NCBI GenBank assembly: GCA_036768485.1
Contig: JAVLUZ010000708.1
Location: 186,001-250,000, forward strand
Reading direction: 5' to 3'
DNA length: 64,000 bases
DNA from: Mermis nigrescens
Taxonomy: Eukaryota > Nematoda > Enoplea > Mermithida > Mermithidae
Below are positions 1 to 10,321 of this stretch, one piece after another. The notes beneath the pieces were generated by a model. That model was not told the origin of the DNA. It ran no database searches and saw only the letters and a list, made by a program, of their open reading frames with translations. Position 1 is the first letter of the stretch; each line of letters opens with the position of its first letter. The position numbers and the translations under genes are program-made.

Positions 1-1508
1 CTCAAAATGCTAATTGTGCGGAAAATGTGCTTCGCGCATCTTCTATGTTGTCCACTGGCAACCGCACGGTAAATTCTCGGTCACCTTCGGAAATTGTTCC
101 AGAAAATTTTGCACAAAATTTTTCGAACCGCGCACCTTTAGCAGCGGAATTATCTCAAAATCCTTTATATTCGGTTTCACAACCAGCTCAAAATTCGGGT
201 TTTTCGGAACATATACCTATGATTTCGCAGCCATTGGCATCGATTTTGCAGATGTCGCAAAATAAGCCTTTGCTGTCATTAAATCGTAATGCACCTTCTT
301 TCGTGCCTAATGCATTAAATTCTAATTTGCAACAGCTTTTACAACCCCCACCGCTGCAATATTTTCCGCCTAATGGCGAAATACCTCCAAATAATTATGT
401 ACTGAATCCCGCAAATCTCAAAATACCGCCAAATAATCCTATTTTGCATTCTTCGAATATCGAGATGCAACCGCTCGAAATAAATTTATCTGGCATAAAT
501 AATGAACCTGGTAACTTGCAAAATGAATCCGCGCCACTTCCCAAATCATCCAAAAGGAAGCATCACGTAAAATTTTCTGACGAAAGCTTGATGAGCAGCT
601 GTGATTGCTCGCGTAGTCATTGTTCACGTCACAAAAGTAAATCGCGTCGCCATTGTCACCATCACGATTCGGATTCTTCATCTGGTGCCTTGTACAGCAA
701 ATCACATCTTGCAGATTCTTTAAATCGCGGGCCTTTTATAGCACAAATGCAAGTCGCAATTGCAAATAAAAAATTTTTTATGGTGATAAATCAGATATAC
801 GAGCATATTTTGCAGAATTTGAATCACTTGCTGATACCTACGATATTGATAAATCGGATCATGTGAAATTTATGTCATCATTTCTAGATCCCTATGCTTT
901 GCGCTTATTCCGTTTGTTACCTGCTGATATAAAACAATCTTATACAAAATCGAAACATGCGTTAATAGCGTAATTTTGTCCTCTGGACACCAAAACGCTT
1001 TTTGATCGTTTTTTTGGAACAAAAACAGCAGCCTAACAAATCGGTTGAAGCTTATTATCTAGTGCTTCGCAAAGAGTTAATAAAAGCGGATCCTTATCTT
1101 GAAGTCGATTCTCATGATTTTTATCATTTGCTGCGCCATCAATTGAAAAAAGGCTTATTACCTGACATATCGAAGGAAGCATATCATAAAAAACCTAGAG
1201 CATCGCTGGCTGAATTTTTGGATAACGCACTAAATGCTGAATTCGCTAATAGGGAATTTGTGGATAAAAAAGCAGTGACGCCATATGTATCGGTAACAGC
1301 CGCCCTCACAGGAGGCGCAATACCTAAAGATACCATTCGCGCGTCTAATCAAAATGAGCCAGATTGCTTCGCGTCAGAAAACGTTTCATCGTTCATCGCG
1401 TGCTGAAAAACCAGAAAATTCCTCTTGTAAGTATTGCAGCTTTTGCAAGCGCATAGGTCATATCTACAAAGAGTGTTTTACGTGTCAGCAACAAGAACCG
1501 TCTAATAA
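1..1508 (+). pseudogene. Gypsy Gag (matrix/capsid/nucleocapsid), frameshifted
   Basis: An Asn/Pro/Ser-rich N-terminal part is open at 27-866 and ends in a His/Arg/Ser-rich stretch. A capsid-like segment follows in a different frame at about 770-972 (contains FAEFESLADTYD and LDPYALRLFRLLP). Capsid sequence resumes at 1002-1406 (SVEAYYLVLRKELIKADPYL), and a zinc-knuckle-like Cys cluster (CKYC, CKRIGHIYKEC) is in a further frame at about 1420-1490. The frame changes near 770-870, 970 and 1380 mean it cannot be made as one protein. Gag would form the particle and package RNA. The reading frame is then cut by the inserted element at 1512. Confidence 0.75.
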
Positions 1509-1533
1509 TAAAGCCCACTTCAGAAGTAACTGT

Positions 1534-1875
1534 TGGCGATATCGCCGATATCGCCGACTGTTTTTCCGGTTTACAAGTGCCCGATTTTCAGTCGGCAATA
1601 TTGCGATATCGCCGACTTTGTCGGCGATATCGGCGATGTCGCTGATTTTATCGGCGATATCGGCGACATCGCCGACTTTTGTCGGCGATATCGGCGATGT
1701 TGCCGACTTTTGTCGCCGATATTGGCGATGTCGCTCGACTTATGTCGGCGATATCGGCGATGTCGCCGATTTTTGTTGGCGATATCGGCGATATCGCCGA
1801 TTTTAGTCCGCGATATCGCCAACTAAAATCGGGGAATAGGATCCATTTCTATTTTTCTGTGATATCGCCGACAAT
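1534..1875. repeat. Left-arm array of ~31-bp CGATATCGGCGATGTCGCC-type repeats
   Basis: About eight to ten imperfect units with the core GGCGATATCGGCGATGTCGCC spaced by short TTTTGT or TTTATG linkers. The core is itself nearly palindromic (GATATC, CGGCG/CGCCG). The small ORFs here are translations of the repeat. Confidence 0.85.
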
Positions 1876-2667
1876 TGATGTACAAAGTATAGAGAGGAAC
1901 GAAAACACAGGCAAGCCACGTAGTACATACAAATGCATTAACAAAGTTAGTACACATGAGCAGTAGGTACATATGTACATTTATCACAAGTTATTTTTGG
2001 GGACGTCATGTATTTTGATTAGCTTAAATGCAGCAAAACGAGTAAGCGTGAGGTAGAAGATTATGCTGTGCAAAAAATTAAAGGAGATAATCATGCATAT
2101 AAAGATAATTTAATACAATCTAGTTCTATACCAAGATAATGTTATTCTTTATTTTCGTTCAAATTGTCTTTCTTCATATTTATACGCAAAAAAGCCTATA
2201 TTTGCGTAAATTTTATTATGCAAGTAGCTCAAAAATTTGATGAAAACATTTTAAAGCCTAAATTGAAATCAACGTAAAATTATGATCTAGAATCGATTAA
2301 ATTTAATTTACTTCTGAATAAAACAAAATCCACAAACTTGCTGTCATGTGTTATTATTGTAATTTCAGGTTTATTTTTGTTTCATTCTTTGCAATTTTAA
2401 TTTTTATTGTCGTCGTCTTATTTTTAGTAGATCTTATATAAGGGTGCGGAGAGGTCATCCCGTTAATCGTCAAAATTTCCAACAGCTTCATAATGCACAT
2501 GAGATAAAAAATTGCATGTTTTGGTTACAAAAGCTTTAAATTACCTGTGCAAAAAAGTAAATATTAAGAGTCATTTCATTTTTTTGTAAACTATATAATA
2601 TACATCTGTTAAAATTGGAGTTATTTTTTGACTTGTCCATGCTCGGTGCATGGCCAAGGTGCATGGC

Positions 2668-2915
2668 CAAAACTCGGCGATATCGGCGATATCGCTGATA
2701 AAAGTCGGCGATATCACTGATATCGCTGATAAAAGTCGGCAATATCGCCGATATCGTTAATAAAAGTCGGCAATATCGCCGATATCGCTGACAAAAGTCG
2801 GCAATATCGGCAACATCGCCGATTTTTGTCGGCAATATTGGCGATATCCCCGACAAAAGTCGGCGATATTGGTGATGTCGCCGACAAAAATCGGCAATAT
2901 CGCCAACATTTACTT
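2668..2915. repeat. Right-arm array, inverted copy of the same ~31-bp repeat
   Basis: Around eight units of CGGCGATATCGCTGATAAAAGT-like sequence run to the right TIR of the element. With the left array they form a long imperfect inverted repeat. Confidence 0.85.
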
Positions 2916-2930
2916 CTGAAGCGGGCTTAA

Positions 2931-3300
2931 GAATAATTATCCTGACCAAAATAAAAACAGTTCCATGGCTCGTAATCACAGCTAGTCGCGTTCTTTTTTG
3001 CGCCAAAATTGCTCGCCATCGCGTTCGAATTCACAAAATTGACACTATTCTAAGTCGTGATTTTATAACTCTAGTCAACATCGCTCATCAAACTATGCGA
3101 ATAATGATAATTGCTTCAATCCGAGGCAAGCACGATCAAATTTTAGGCATAATCATAACAATTACCACCAAAATTCGCGTGCCAATTATCAAAATTCGTG
3201 TTACGATAATTGCTATGCAAATCAGTCACGATAAAACGCACCTTTTGTTCAGTTTCCTAACGAACAGCGTGGAACATATTATAATTCGAACTATCTCAAT
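2931..3300 (+). pseudogene. Gypsy Gag C-terminal Asn/Arg-rich tail
   Basis: Downstream of the inserted element, one frame reads as an Asn/Gln/Arg/Tyr-rich, low-complexity, nucleocapsid-like tail with stop codons near 2985, 3045, 3056 and 3232. It connects in frame with the gag sequence left of 1509. No enzyme motif is present. Confidence 0.55.
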
Positions 3301-3301
3301 G

Positions 3302-3775
3302 GACGGTTCTAATCGCCCATACGTCGCATATACTGCGGATCACCAACCCACAATAAATTCGCCCCCACCGCAGCCAACCCTTACATCTCCTAATGATGTA
3401 AACACGGTTACTGCAAAAGGGCTAGAAACTAGTGCACGTTCTAACTTATTCGCGTTGCAAGAATTTCTCAATGAGTACAAGCGCTTACAGCGTTGTCTCG
3501 CAATTTATGAAAAAATAAATTCGCCTCCAGTTAAAACCATTGATCCGAATATTCCGATCGTAAGCCATGTTGGGACAAATTTGCCCACTATTCTCGTTAA
3601 TATTCATGGCATAGACGTACCTGCTCTCATAGACACGGGTTCACAGGTCACCATGATGACCACCTCTGCATTTTTGCGTCTTGGTTTTAACTTACCGCCT
3701 AAACAAGTCTCACAAGTTGTTCATGGCGTAGGCAAAATAAAGCGCCAATTCGCAATGACTCTGGCGATATATTAG
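3302..3775 (+). pseudogene. Gypsy aspartic protease (retropepsin), truncated
   Basis: An open frame from 3095 contains the retropepsin active-site motif ALIDTGSQVTMM at about 3628-3663, preceded by a beta-strand-rich stretch (TNLPTILVNIHGIDVP). The enzyme would cleave Gag-Pol during particle maturation. The frame ends early at 3773 inside a short segment that duplicates sequence found downstream at 18945-19008. The protease-RT linker resumes after the 14.8-kb insertion. Confidence 0.8.
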
Positions 3776-3805
3776 ATTCTTTAAACTCTGACGTCGATAG
3801 ACCAT
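3738..3805 (+). repeat. Short duplicate of pol sequence found again at 18945-19008
   Basis: The segment starting near GCGCCAATTCGCA and running through ACTCTGGCGATAT and CTCTGACG closely matches 18945-19008 in the same orientation. The downstream copy sits in its expected place in the RT linker, so this upstream copy looks like a misplaced patch inside the protease end. Confidence 0.7.
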
Positions 3806-3833
3806 TAGCCGGAAGACATGCTCTTAAGATATG

Positions 3834-5513
3834 AGTAGTACTGGTGGACCTTCCAGCTCTACAATGGTTAAGCATATAGCCGTGCTTAAGCATATAGCCG
3901 TGCTTAAGCATATAGCACACGCATAAGCATATAGACTGTAGAAGTATAGGCGAGAAGCATTGCCACACTGTTCTATTTTTGCATGTTTTTTGAACTTCGA
4001 GACATGTAGGTTCTGCAGCTTATGAGACAAAACTTATGTGTGCAATCATTTTATTTCTATAGCTTATGAGACAAAACTTATGTTACTCATTCTCATCTTA
4101 TTTATAGCTCATGTGGGGTGAGTGAGTAGGGTATACGGTTGAAAAGTAATTTATTAATTTCTACTCTTTTTCCAGAAAAAAATTTTTAAAAAAAATAAAT
4201 AAATAAAAATAAGCATCGAATTTGGACATCAGGCTATACAACAATAATACAACACCTTAATTAATCAAAATCAGAAAAAAACAAGCCAAATAAAAATTTA
4301 CAGAGAATTAGCCAGGCAGCACAACATATAGCAAGTGCTCAATACAAATTCCTACAATACAACGCATCAGTACGACGCATAAAACATCATAAAACGGGTT
4401 AAACGCTTAAACATAGAAACTCTGCCCTTGTAGGCACGAAGCACCAAATTTCGGGTAAAAATTCTTTAGAATAGTGTACTGATTATATTCTGAGCATTTT
4501 TATCCGATTTGGATAGTCTAGCAGAGCACTGCTAGACTCTTCAACAGATGTGACAACTTCATTATTGTCTTCTCGTTTCATCTGCTCATCCTCAAATAGA
4601 TCGACATTTTTGCGAATCAATTTTTTAAACATGTATTTTCGACTGGCCCAAGCTGTCTCATCAGCTTCCTTTTTTCCAAATTTTAATTCATACCGGTAAA
4701 AATTATTAGCGTTTTCTATTTCTTCCCTTAATTCGCTTTCATTTAGAGCATCTAGGAGTGAGTCATAAAAATCATAGAGAATATGGATTTTATCAACAAA
4801 ACTGCTGTAAAATGGCTCGGTTTGGAGGTCTTGTATACTGTTCGGAAAATCTTCAAAATCTGAAAGCACGGCTTTTACTAAAAAGCGCCAAAACGGGTTA
4901 GTCCAACCACTTTCGATTACAGTCTCATTTGAGCTGCTTTCGGAATCTGAAGAATTTCCATTGTTACTGCCTTCACTACTATCATCATCTGTCATTTGTT
5001 CAGACTCTGATGTATCATTCCTCTTTTGTGATATCCCATGCATGAGGTATTTGTGTCTTTTTAAAGTAAAATTATTAAGTAATTGCTTACCACAGATTTC
5101 ACAGATTTTATTCATTTTGTCAACTATTCAAGATGTGGCATTCCTTAAATAAACTTTATTGCACATGTGATTCGCGTTTACATCACATTCTTGACGTAGA
5201 AGCTCACATTCTTCACAATATTGGTCACTACCGTCACTTCATTCAATTCTATAGCCTAGCATGCATTTTCTTCATATGCATAACGTTAAGCCTGGTTCTG
5301 AAGTGAAAATTATCACTGACAAAGTGCTCCAATTTTTGACAATATCTCCAAGAATCTCAATTTTGTCGGTAATATCGTCAATACAACCTCACGCAGAAAG
5401 GTGGTTTGCTAGTCAGTTGTTAGCTGATGCAACTACAAATAGGTGATTTTTATGAAACGCGCCCTATTTTCAGAGGAATGTGACGATGTGATGGTTTTTG
5501 GGCAGAATGTGAG
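3834..5513. repeat. Left arm of the giant palindrome
   Basis: 1680 bp, the reverse complement of 5729-6693 plus 11715-11919 plus 18085-18589. From the outside in: short TAAGCATATAG tandem units, an AT-rich stretch, the C2H2 gene on the minus strand, then a region rich in TCACATTC motifs. Confidence 0.9.
4483..5115 (-). CDS. Small single C2H2 zinc-finger acidic protein (left-arm copy, intact)
   Basis: The protein has 210 residues. Residues 4-25 form one C2H2 finger (CEIC, twelve residues, then H-KYLM-H). Residues about 35-65 are an acidic Ser/Asp/Glu/Asn linker. The remainder is a helical-looking domain with aromatic residues (TNPFWRFLVKAV, DFYDSLLDALNE) and a basic patch near residue 160 (ASRKYMFKKLIRK). 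It starts at the first ATG, two codons before the finger. It is the only gene type carried by the palindrome and faces outward from its centre. I do not recognise a specific family; short C2H2-acidic proteins are, as I recall, found in Maverick-type elements, which is weak support. DNA binding is plausible and no enzymatic role is visible. Confidence 0.7.
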   Translation of the reverse strand: MNKICEICGKQLLNNFTLKRHKYLMHGISQKRNDTSESEQMTDDDSSEGSNNGNSSDSESSSNETVIESGWTNPFWRFLVKAVLSDFEDFPNSIQDLQTEPFYSSFVDKIHILYDFYDSLLDALNESELREEIENANNFYRYELKFGKKEADETAWASRKYMFKKLIRKNVDLFEDEQMKREDNNEVVTSVEESSSALLDYPNRIKMLRI

Positions 5514-6065
5514 ACCTCACAGTCTGCACAAAAACCATCACATCGTCACATTCCTCTGAAAATGTATACCAGGAGGTTCATACCTTCTCGCCCTTGGCGA
5601 CTGATAAGTTAAAAGCAAACACGCCCAATTTTCAGAGGAATGTGACGATGTGATGCTTTTTGTGCAGAATGTGAGGATTTTGTGCACCTCACATTTTGCA
5701 GAAAAATCTCACATTCCAAATTGTGCACCTCACATTCTGCCCAAAAACCATCACATCGTCACATTCCTCTGAAAATAGGGCGCGTTTCATAAAAATCACC
5801 TATTTGTAGTTGCATCAGCTAACAACTGACTAGCAAACCACCTTTCTGCGTGAGGTTGTATTGACGATATTACTGACAAAATTGAGATTCTTGGAGATAT
5901 TGTCAAAAATTGGAGCACTTTGTCAGTGATAATTTTCACTTCAGAACCAGGCTTAACGTTATGCATATGAAGAAAATGCATGCTAGGCTATAGAATTGAA
6001 TGAAGTGACGGTAGTGACCAATATTGTGAAGAATGTGAGCTTCACGTCAAGAATGTGATGTAAAC
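5170..6065. promoter_or_regulatory. Cluster of TCACATTC/GAATGTGA motifs around the palindrome centre
   Basis: About a dozen copies of TCACATTC, in both orientations, occur in roughly 900 bp between the two divergent C2H2 genes. Several sit in the longer repeat TTTTCAGAGGAATGTGACG. The position upstream of both gene starts suggests binding sites for a promoter factor or for the element's own protein; that is inference. Confidence 0.45.
5514..5728. repeat. Central spacer of the palindrome with further inverted repeats
   Basis: The spacer and the arm edges together hold four copies of CAGAGGAATGTGACGATGTG in alternating orientation, near 5470, 5540, 5630 and 5760. The spacer is therefore itself partly fold-back. 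No ORF is seen. Confidence 0.7.
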
Positions 6066-6125
6066 GCGAATCACATGTGCAATAAAGTTTATTTAAGGAA
6101 TGCCACATCTTGAATAGTTGACAAA

Positions 6126-6693
6126 ATGAATAAAATCTGTGAAATCTGTGGTAAGCAATTACTTAATAATTTTACTTTAAAAAGACACAAATACCTCATG
6201 CATGGGATATCACAAAAGAGGAATGATACATCAGAGTCTGAACAAATGACAGATGATGATAGTAGTGAAGGCAGTAACAATGGAAATTCTTCAGATTCTG
6301 AAAGCAGCTCAAATGAGACTGTAATCGAAAGTGGTTGGACTAACCCGTTTTGGCGCTTTTTAGTAAAAGCCGTGCTTTCAGATTTTGAAGATTTTCCGAA
6401 CAGTATACAAGACCTCCAAACCGAGCCATTTTACAGCAGTTTTGTTGATAAAATCCATATTCTCTATGATTTTTATGACTCACTCCTAGATGCTCTAAAT
6501 GAAAGCGAATTAAGGGAAGAAATAGAAAACGCTAATAATTTTTACCGGTATGAATTAAAATTTGGAAAAAAGAAGCTGATGAGACAGCTGGAGGCCAGTC
6601 GAAAATACATGTTTAAAAAATTGATTCGCAAAAATGTCGATCTATTTGAGGATGAGCAGATGAAACGAGAAGACAATAATGTAGTTGTCACAT
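6126..6693 (+). pseudogene. C2H2 zinc-finger acidic protein (right-arm copy, truncated)
   Basis: Same protein as at 4483-5115 in inverted orientation. It matches for about 149 residues, then a one-base loss and a one-base gain about 25 bases apart change eight residues (FGKK-KLMRQLE instead of EADETAW) before the frame returns. The last 20 or so codons are cut off by the Harbinger insertion at 6697 and lie at 11712-11780. The open frame runs on to 6812 into Harbinger sequence, giving a false C-terminus. Confidence 0.75.
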
Positions 6694-6715
6694 CAGGACC
6701 CAGTTTCCAAATGAA

Positions 6716-6872
6716 GGGGTTAACTAACCCCGGGGTTAAATTAACCCCAGGGTTAGTTAACCCCGGGGTTAAGTTATCCCTGGGGATAACTTTATCCCCG
6801 GTTTCCGAATGAAATTTAACCCCAGGGTTAACTAACCCTCAGGGGTTAAAGTTAACCCCTAGGGGTTAAGTA
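6716..6872. repeat. Subterminal TTAACCCCRGGGTTAA palindrome array, left end of Harbinger
   Basis: Repeated GGGGTTAA/TTAACCCC dyads follow the left TIR directly, with one internal copy of the GTTTCCGAATGAA terminal motif near 6800. Such arrays are plausible binding sites for the transposon proteins. Confidence 0.8.
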
Positions 6873-7098
6873 CTTACGCAATCAATGTATACATATTAGT
6901 GTACGCATCGCGATCGTAGGTACGGTATAGCCAGTAATATTTTGCACACAGCTAATCGATATTTGAAAAAAACCTGAACAAATCCAAACATGCACATCCC
7001 CAACCTATCACTAAATTGAAATACACTAGTACCTGCGTTGCATTGCGACTAGTTTGTCAAATGTGACGGTTATCCCTAAGTTTTGCGCATTTAAAAAA

Positions 7099-7813
7099 AT
7101 GGAGTCATCAAATTCGGAGTACAGCATGTTTGATGAAACACTAGATAGCCAGACCCAAAATTCTGATAAAAACAAATTGCGAGGTGACAATTGGACGGTC
7201 AATGATTTGCTCATTTTGGCAGAGAGCTACGAAAAATATCAAAAAACTATAGAATCTGCATTTACGCCATATATAACGGTCAAGGTAAAGCAGAGCACGT
7301 GGGAATCGCTCCTATCCGACTTCAATGCTTTAGCCCAATCTAAGCGGACTTTATTACAAATAAAATCTAAATTGAAGCAAATTTGGAAAGATGTTCGAAA
7401 AATCCATGCGAAAATTAAATATCCAGCGACTGGTGGTGGAAAACCCATAAAACCACTTTCGGCGGAACTTGAAAAATTTGCGACTTTGCGGAACAGTTCT
7501 GCGAGATTCAAAGGTTTGGGTAGCTGATGTAGAATCAGGGACTCTTGGTTTTTCGGCTGAAGAGGGGCAAACTCTTGATTATCCGACTGAAATGGATCAA
7601 GCTGGGTCAGACGTGGAAGCCGAATTTGATATTTCTGCGGCGGAGGAGAAAATAATTCAGTTTGCCGGAAAAGCAGATAAAACTTCTAACAAAATTGTGC
7701 AAAGCCACCAAATGGCTGTTTTGGTGAAACAGGAGCGTTACTTGGATTTAAAAATTAATCGCTTTCTGGTGGAAAACCCAATTAGTAAGAAATGGAAACT
7801 TTTCTCTTCATGA
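7099..7813 (+). pseudogene. Harbinger Myb/SANT-like DNA-binding protein, 5' exons, apparently frameshifted
   Basis: The start at 7099 (AAAAAAATGG) is preferred over the in-frame 7054 ATG because the conserved part begins soon after. Residues about 28-110 form a Myb/SANT-like trihelix domain (NWTVNDLLILAESYEKY, then STWESLLSDFNALA and IKSKLKQIWKDVRK). That frame stops at 7525-7527, but clearly coding sequence continues in the next frame to 7813 (VESGTLGFSAEEGQ, then FAGKADKTSNKIVQ). A single-base change near 7500 or an unrecognised intron explains this. In Harbinger elements this protein helps the transposase reach the nucleus and the element ends. A likely last exon is at 9933-10126. Confidence 0.65.
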
Positions 7814-8886
7814 AAAATAGTAAGCAAGCGGCTTTTATTGTGCATGAAGCTGAAAATATAGAAAACTTTCCACTGCAATATTTCTATTGAATAATTTAGC
7901 AGTACACAGGTCGCATTTTTTCAATCAATTTTCGCTGTAAAATAAGAGGCCTAAAAAATTAATTGAATAACGTATACTAAAAAAACGCACTGCATTTTGA
8001 ACGAGCGTTGATATTCACAATAAGCACATTGATGTTTTGATTCAAACAAATTGCTAATGAATCTCGTACTGAGTCTAACCGAGAAAAATAATAATTAACG
8101 GATAATTAAATGTAAAGTGCAGACTTCGTTTATTTCGATTTCTTTCCCTTATTTAAATCATTCAAATTGTAAATGCGAAAATACCCAAAAAAGCGCTAAA
8201 TCTTAATTTTAATTCTGCCTTCTAGTCTAATATTGCCAATCAATTTTAATGGAAATAATTTCATTATAATTATGAAGGCATTATTTTATTAAATAGTGAT
8301 AGAATCTTCTAGAATGAACCTCTACGATCATCCGTTTAGTGATTTATTTTAATTTAATTTAATTTAAATAAATTAATTTAATCATTTAATCATATCATCA
8401 TCATCATCTTTATAGGAAAGTGCTTTTCAATTTATTAAGTTTTGGGTAGTCAATTTAAATATATTTGATTCTGAGTTCGGGTTCGGGTAGCAAATAAAAT
8501 ACCCGCCACGGATTTAGGTTTTCGCATCGTTTACTTTAAGCCTTAATTGTGCCTTATTTTCCTAAAAAATTTCCTTTTTTCTTTTCGTTTTCTGTAAACT
8601 TCTGCGACGATTCAAGACTTTATTAAAGCTCGCTTTAACATTTAGTATAAAAGCGAAGACACATGTAATCAACAAAAAGTTTTATACATAAAAAATGTGT
8701 CAAAATTGTTAATCGTCTTATTTTACTAACGGAGCCCTCGGTGGCGGATGGCTAAAATTTTTCACATGATGCAAACAAGGACATCTATGTATTTATGAAA
8801 TTTAATTTAAAATTATATATTCAAATTTGTCGAACCTATGACTTATAACATTGAGGTGCAGCCTTTTTTGGCTCTTCCTATATGCT

Positions 8887-9059
8887 GTAGTCTGTCTCAT
8901 TCTAAACAGACCATTTTCGCATTATGGCTTATTACTGTTGCAGAATATTCTATAGCTTATGTAGTTGAGGCAGTTTGCAGCAGGTCTATGCATTGAAAAA
9001 CTAACACATTAATAAGACCTTAAAGGAAATGGGTTGATTTGGAATGGCACAGAATATAG
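8887..9059. mobile_element. Short MITE copy (same family as 33785-34051)
   Basis: Left end GTAGTCTGTCTCATTCTAAA and right end TTTGGAATGGCACAGAATA form imperfect TIRs. The first 90 bp align with the start of 33785-34051. It lies in the intron-like gap of the Harbinger Myb gene. Confidence 0.55.
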
Positions 9060-9204
9060 AAAGAAATGACAGACTTTAACAAGAAAATTGAAAGAAAACC
9101 AGGAAATGATCTGTAAATAGCCGAATAAAACAATTGGGTGCTAAAATTAAACTTATTTGGATACGGGTAATCAAAATGAATTGGTTAATATTCAAGTGCT
9201 CAAT

Positions 9205-9312
9205 GAAGGAAAAATTGGCGTTTTTTCGCCATTCCACTATTTTTAAGACCATTTTCGACCATTGAAAAATCTTGCACCCCCATCCCAGGAATTTCGGTGC
9301 TGCCCACCTATG
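9205..9312 (-). mobile_element. Fragment of family A nonautonomous element
   Basis: It carries the family's internal block (TTTTTAAGACCATTTTCGACC, AAAAATCTTGCACCCCC) and the terminal GGTGCTGCCCACCTATGG. Only one end is present. Confidence 0.6.
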
Positions 9313-9932
9313 GTAAAATTGGATTGTCTGCGGTAAACCATTACCTACAGCTGAGTATTTGTGACACAAGATTACGTAAATTAGAGGTACAAAAAGTGAT
9401 AGAATTTCGACTGCATAAAAAACGTAAATAATTTGCAGGATTCAGCTTTATCCAAAATTATTCGCTGGAGAATACCGATCAAAACTTCTGAATCAAATTA
9501 ATTTTTATTTATTGCAATCGATTAGCAATTAACACTTATTCTCTTAAAAATTTTATTCCTTTGAAGGCACCTCGCCTCACACATATGTAGACGACATATA
9601 CTTTTAATTTAAACTGAGTCATTGCCGATTATCCGATACAAATCGCATAAATGTGCTTTCGAATGCATAGCCAACTTCCAACTTAAATATATCAAATTTA
9701 CGACGCTTCATGCTACAAGTTCCTTTTTTAAGTGAAATTTTTTGTATTTTTACAAAAATTTTTATTCTCTTCTAGAAAGAACGAGCATAGTCTGGAACGT
9801 CAAGAATAAGTGTTTTGCTGTGTTCCCGCGTTTTTTAGCCCTAAGAGTCACTTTTTTAAAAAATCTTTCGCCGCTGACCCCTGAAAATTCCCATGCTGTA
9901 CATGTATTGTCACGTGCTGAAATTGTTTACAG

Positions 9933-10126
9933 ACGACGAGGAGCGAATCAAGCTTGAAGATGCCAAAATGCGCTTCCAAAAGGAAAAATTGTTGTTTCAA
10001 CGCGAGAGATTGCAGTTCGATCGAGAAAAATTGAATTTCGAGAAGGAAAAATTGGCCTGGGAGCGCCAGAGAATGATACAAGAGGATCCAGCTGATAACA
10101 GCTTGACTTATGCAATATTGCATTGA
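9933..10126 (+). CDS. Harbinger Myb-like protein, probable last exon (coiled coil)
   Basis: A splice acceptor (TTGTTTACAG) precedes an open frame rich in charged heptads (KLEDAKMRFQKEKLLFQRER and on), ending at a stop at 10126. Myb-like proteins of Harbinger elements often end in such a coiled coil. The intron would span about 7.8-9.93 kb and contains two short elements. Linkage to the 7099 exons is inferred from position and orientation. Confidence 0.5.
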
Positions 10127-10321
10127 TTTGAGACATGCGATATGAGCCTTTGCGACAAAAGCTTTAATGTTATAGTTTTGTTTTGTTCTTGAAAATTCAA
10201 AATTATACGTTCAATATATTCATAACTTTTCAAAAGGTTTCAAATCAGTATCGTATGTTTTTCAGCGCTGCACGCGTACATATGTATGTGGTGAACGCAA
10301 ATACAATTTATGATCAACACA

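Larger units (their letters stand above)
1512..2927. mobile_element. Nonautonomous element with tandem-repeat arms and TAA target duplication
   Basis: The ends are inverted: AGCCCACTTCAGAAGTAACT on the left, and its near-complement ending GAAGCGGGCT on the right. The trinucleotide TAA flanks both ends (1509-1511 and 2928-2930). Removing the element plus one TAA rejoins the Asn-rich gag frame exactly, which fixes the boundaries. Each arm is filled with a dyad-symmetric repeat of about 31 bp rich in CGATATCGGCGATGTCGCC; the roughly 840-bp middle is AT-rich with no ORF of note. A TWA target and TIRs suggest a PIF/Harbinger-type fold-back MITE, but no transposase is present. Confidence 0.8.

Noticed and set aside
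1534..2915. The CGATATCGG repeats resemble a repeat-spacer array
   Set aside because: Spacing is irregular, spacers are a few bases and not unique, and the arrays lie inside a TSD-flanked element in a eukaryotic genome. Not CRISPR.
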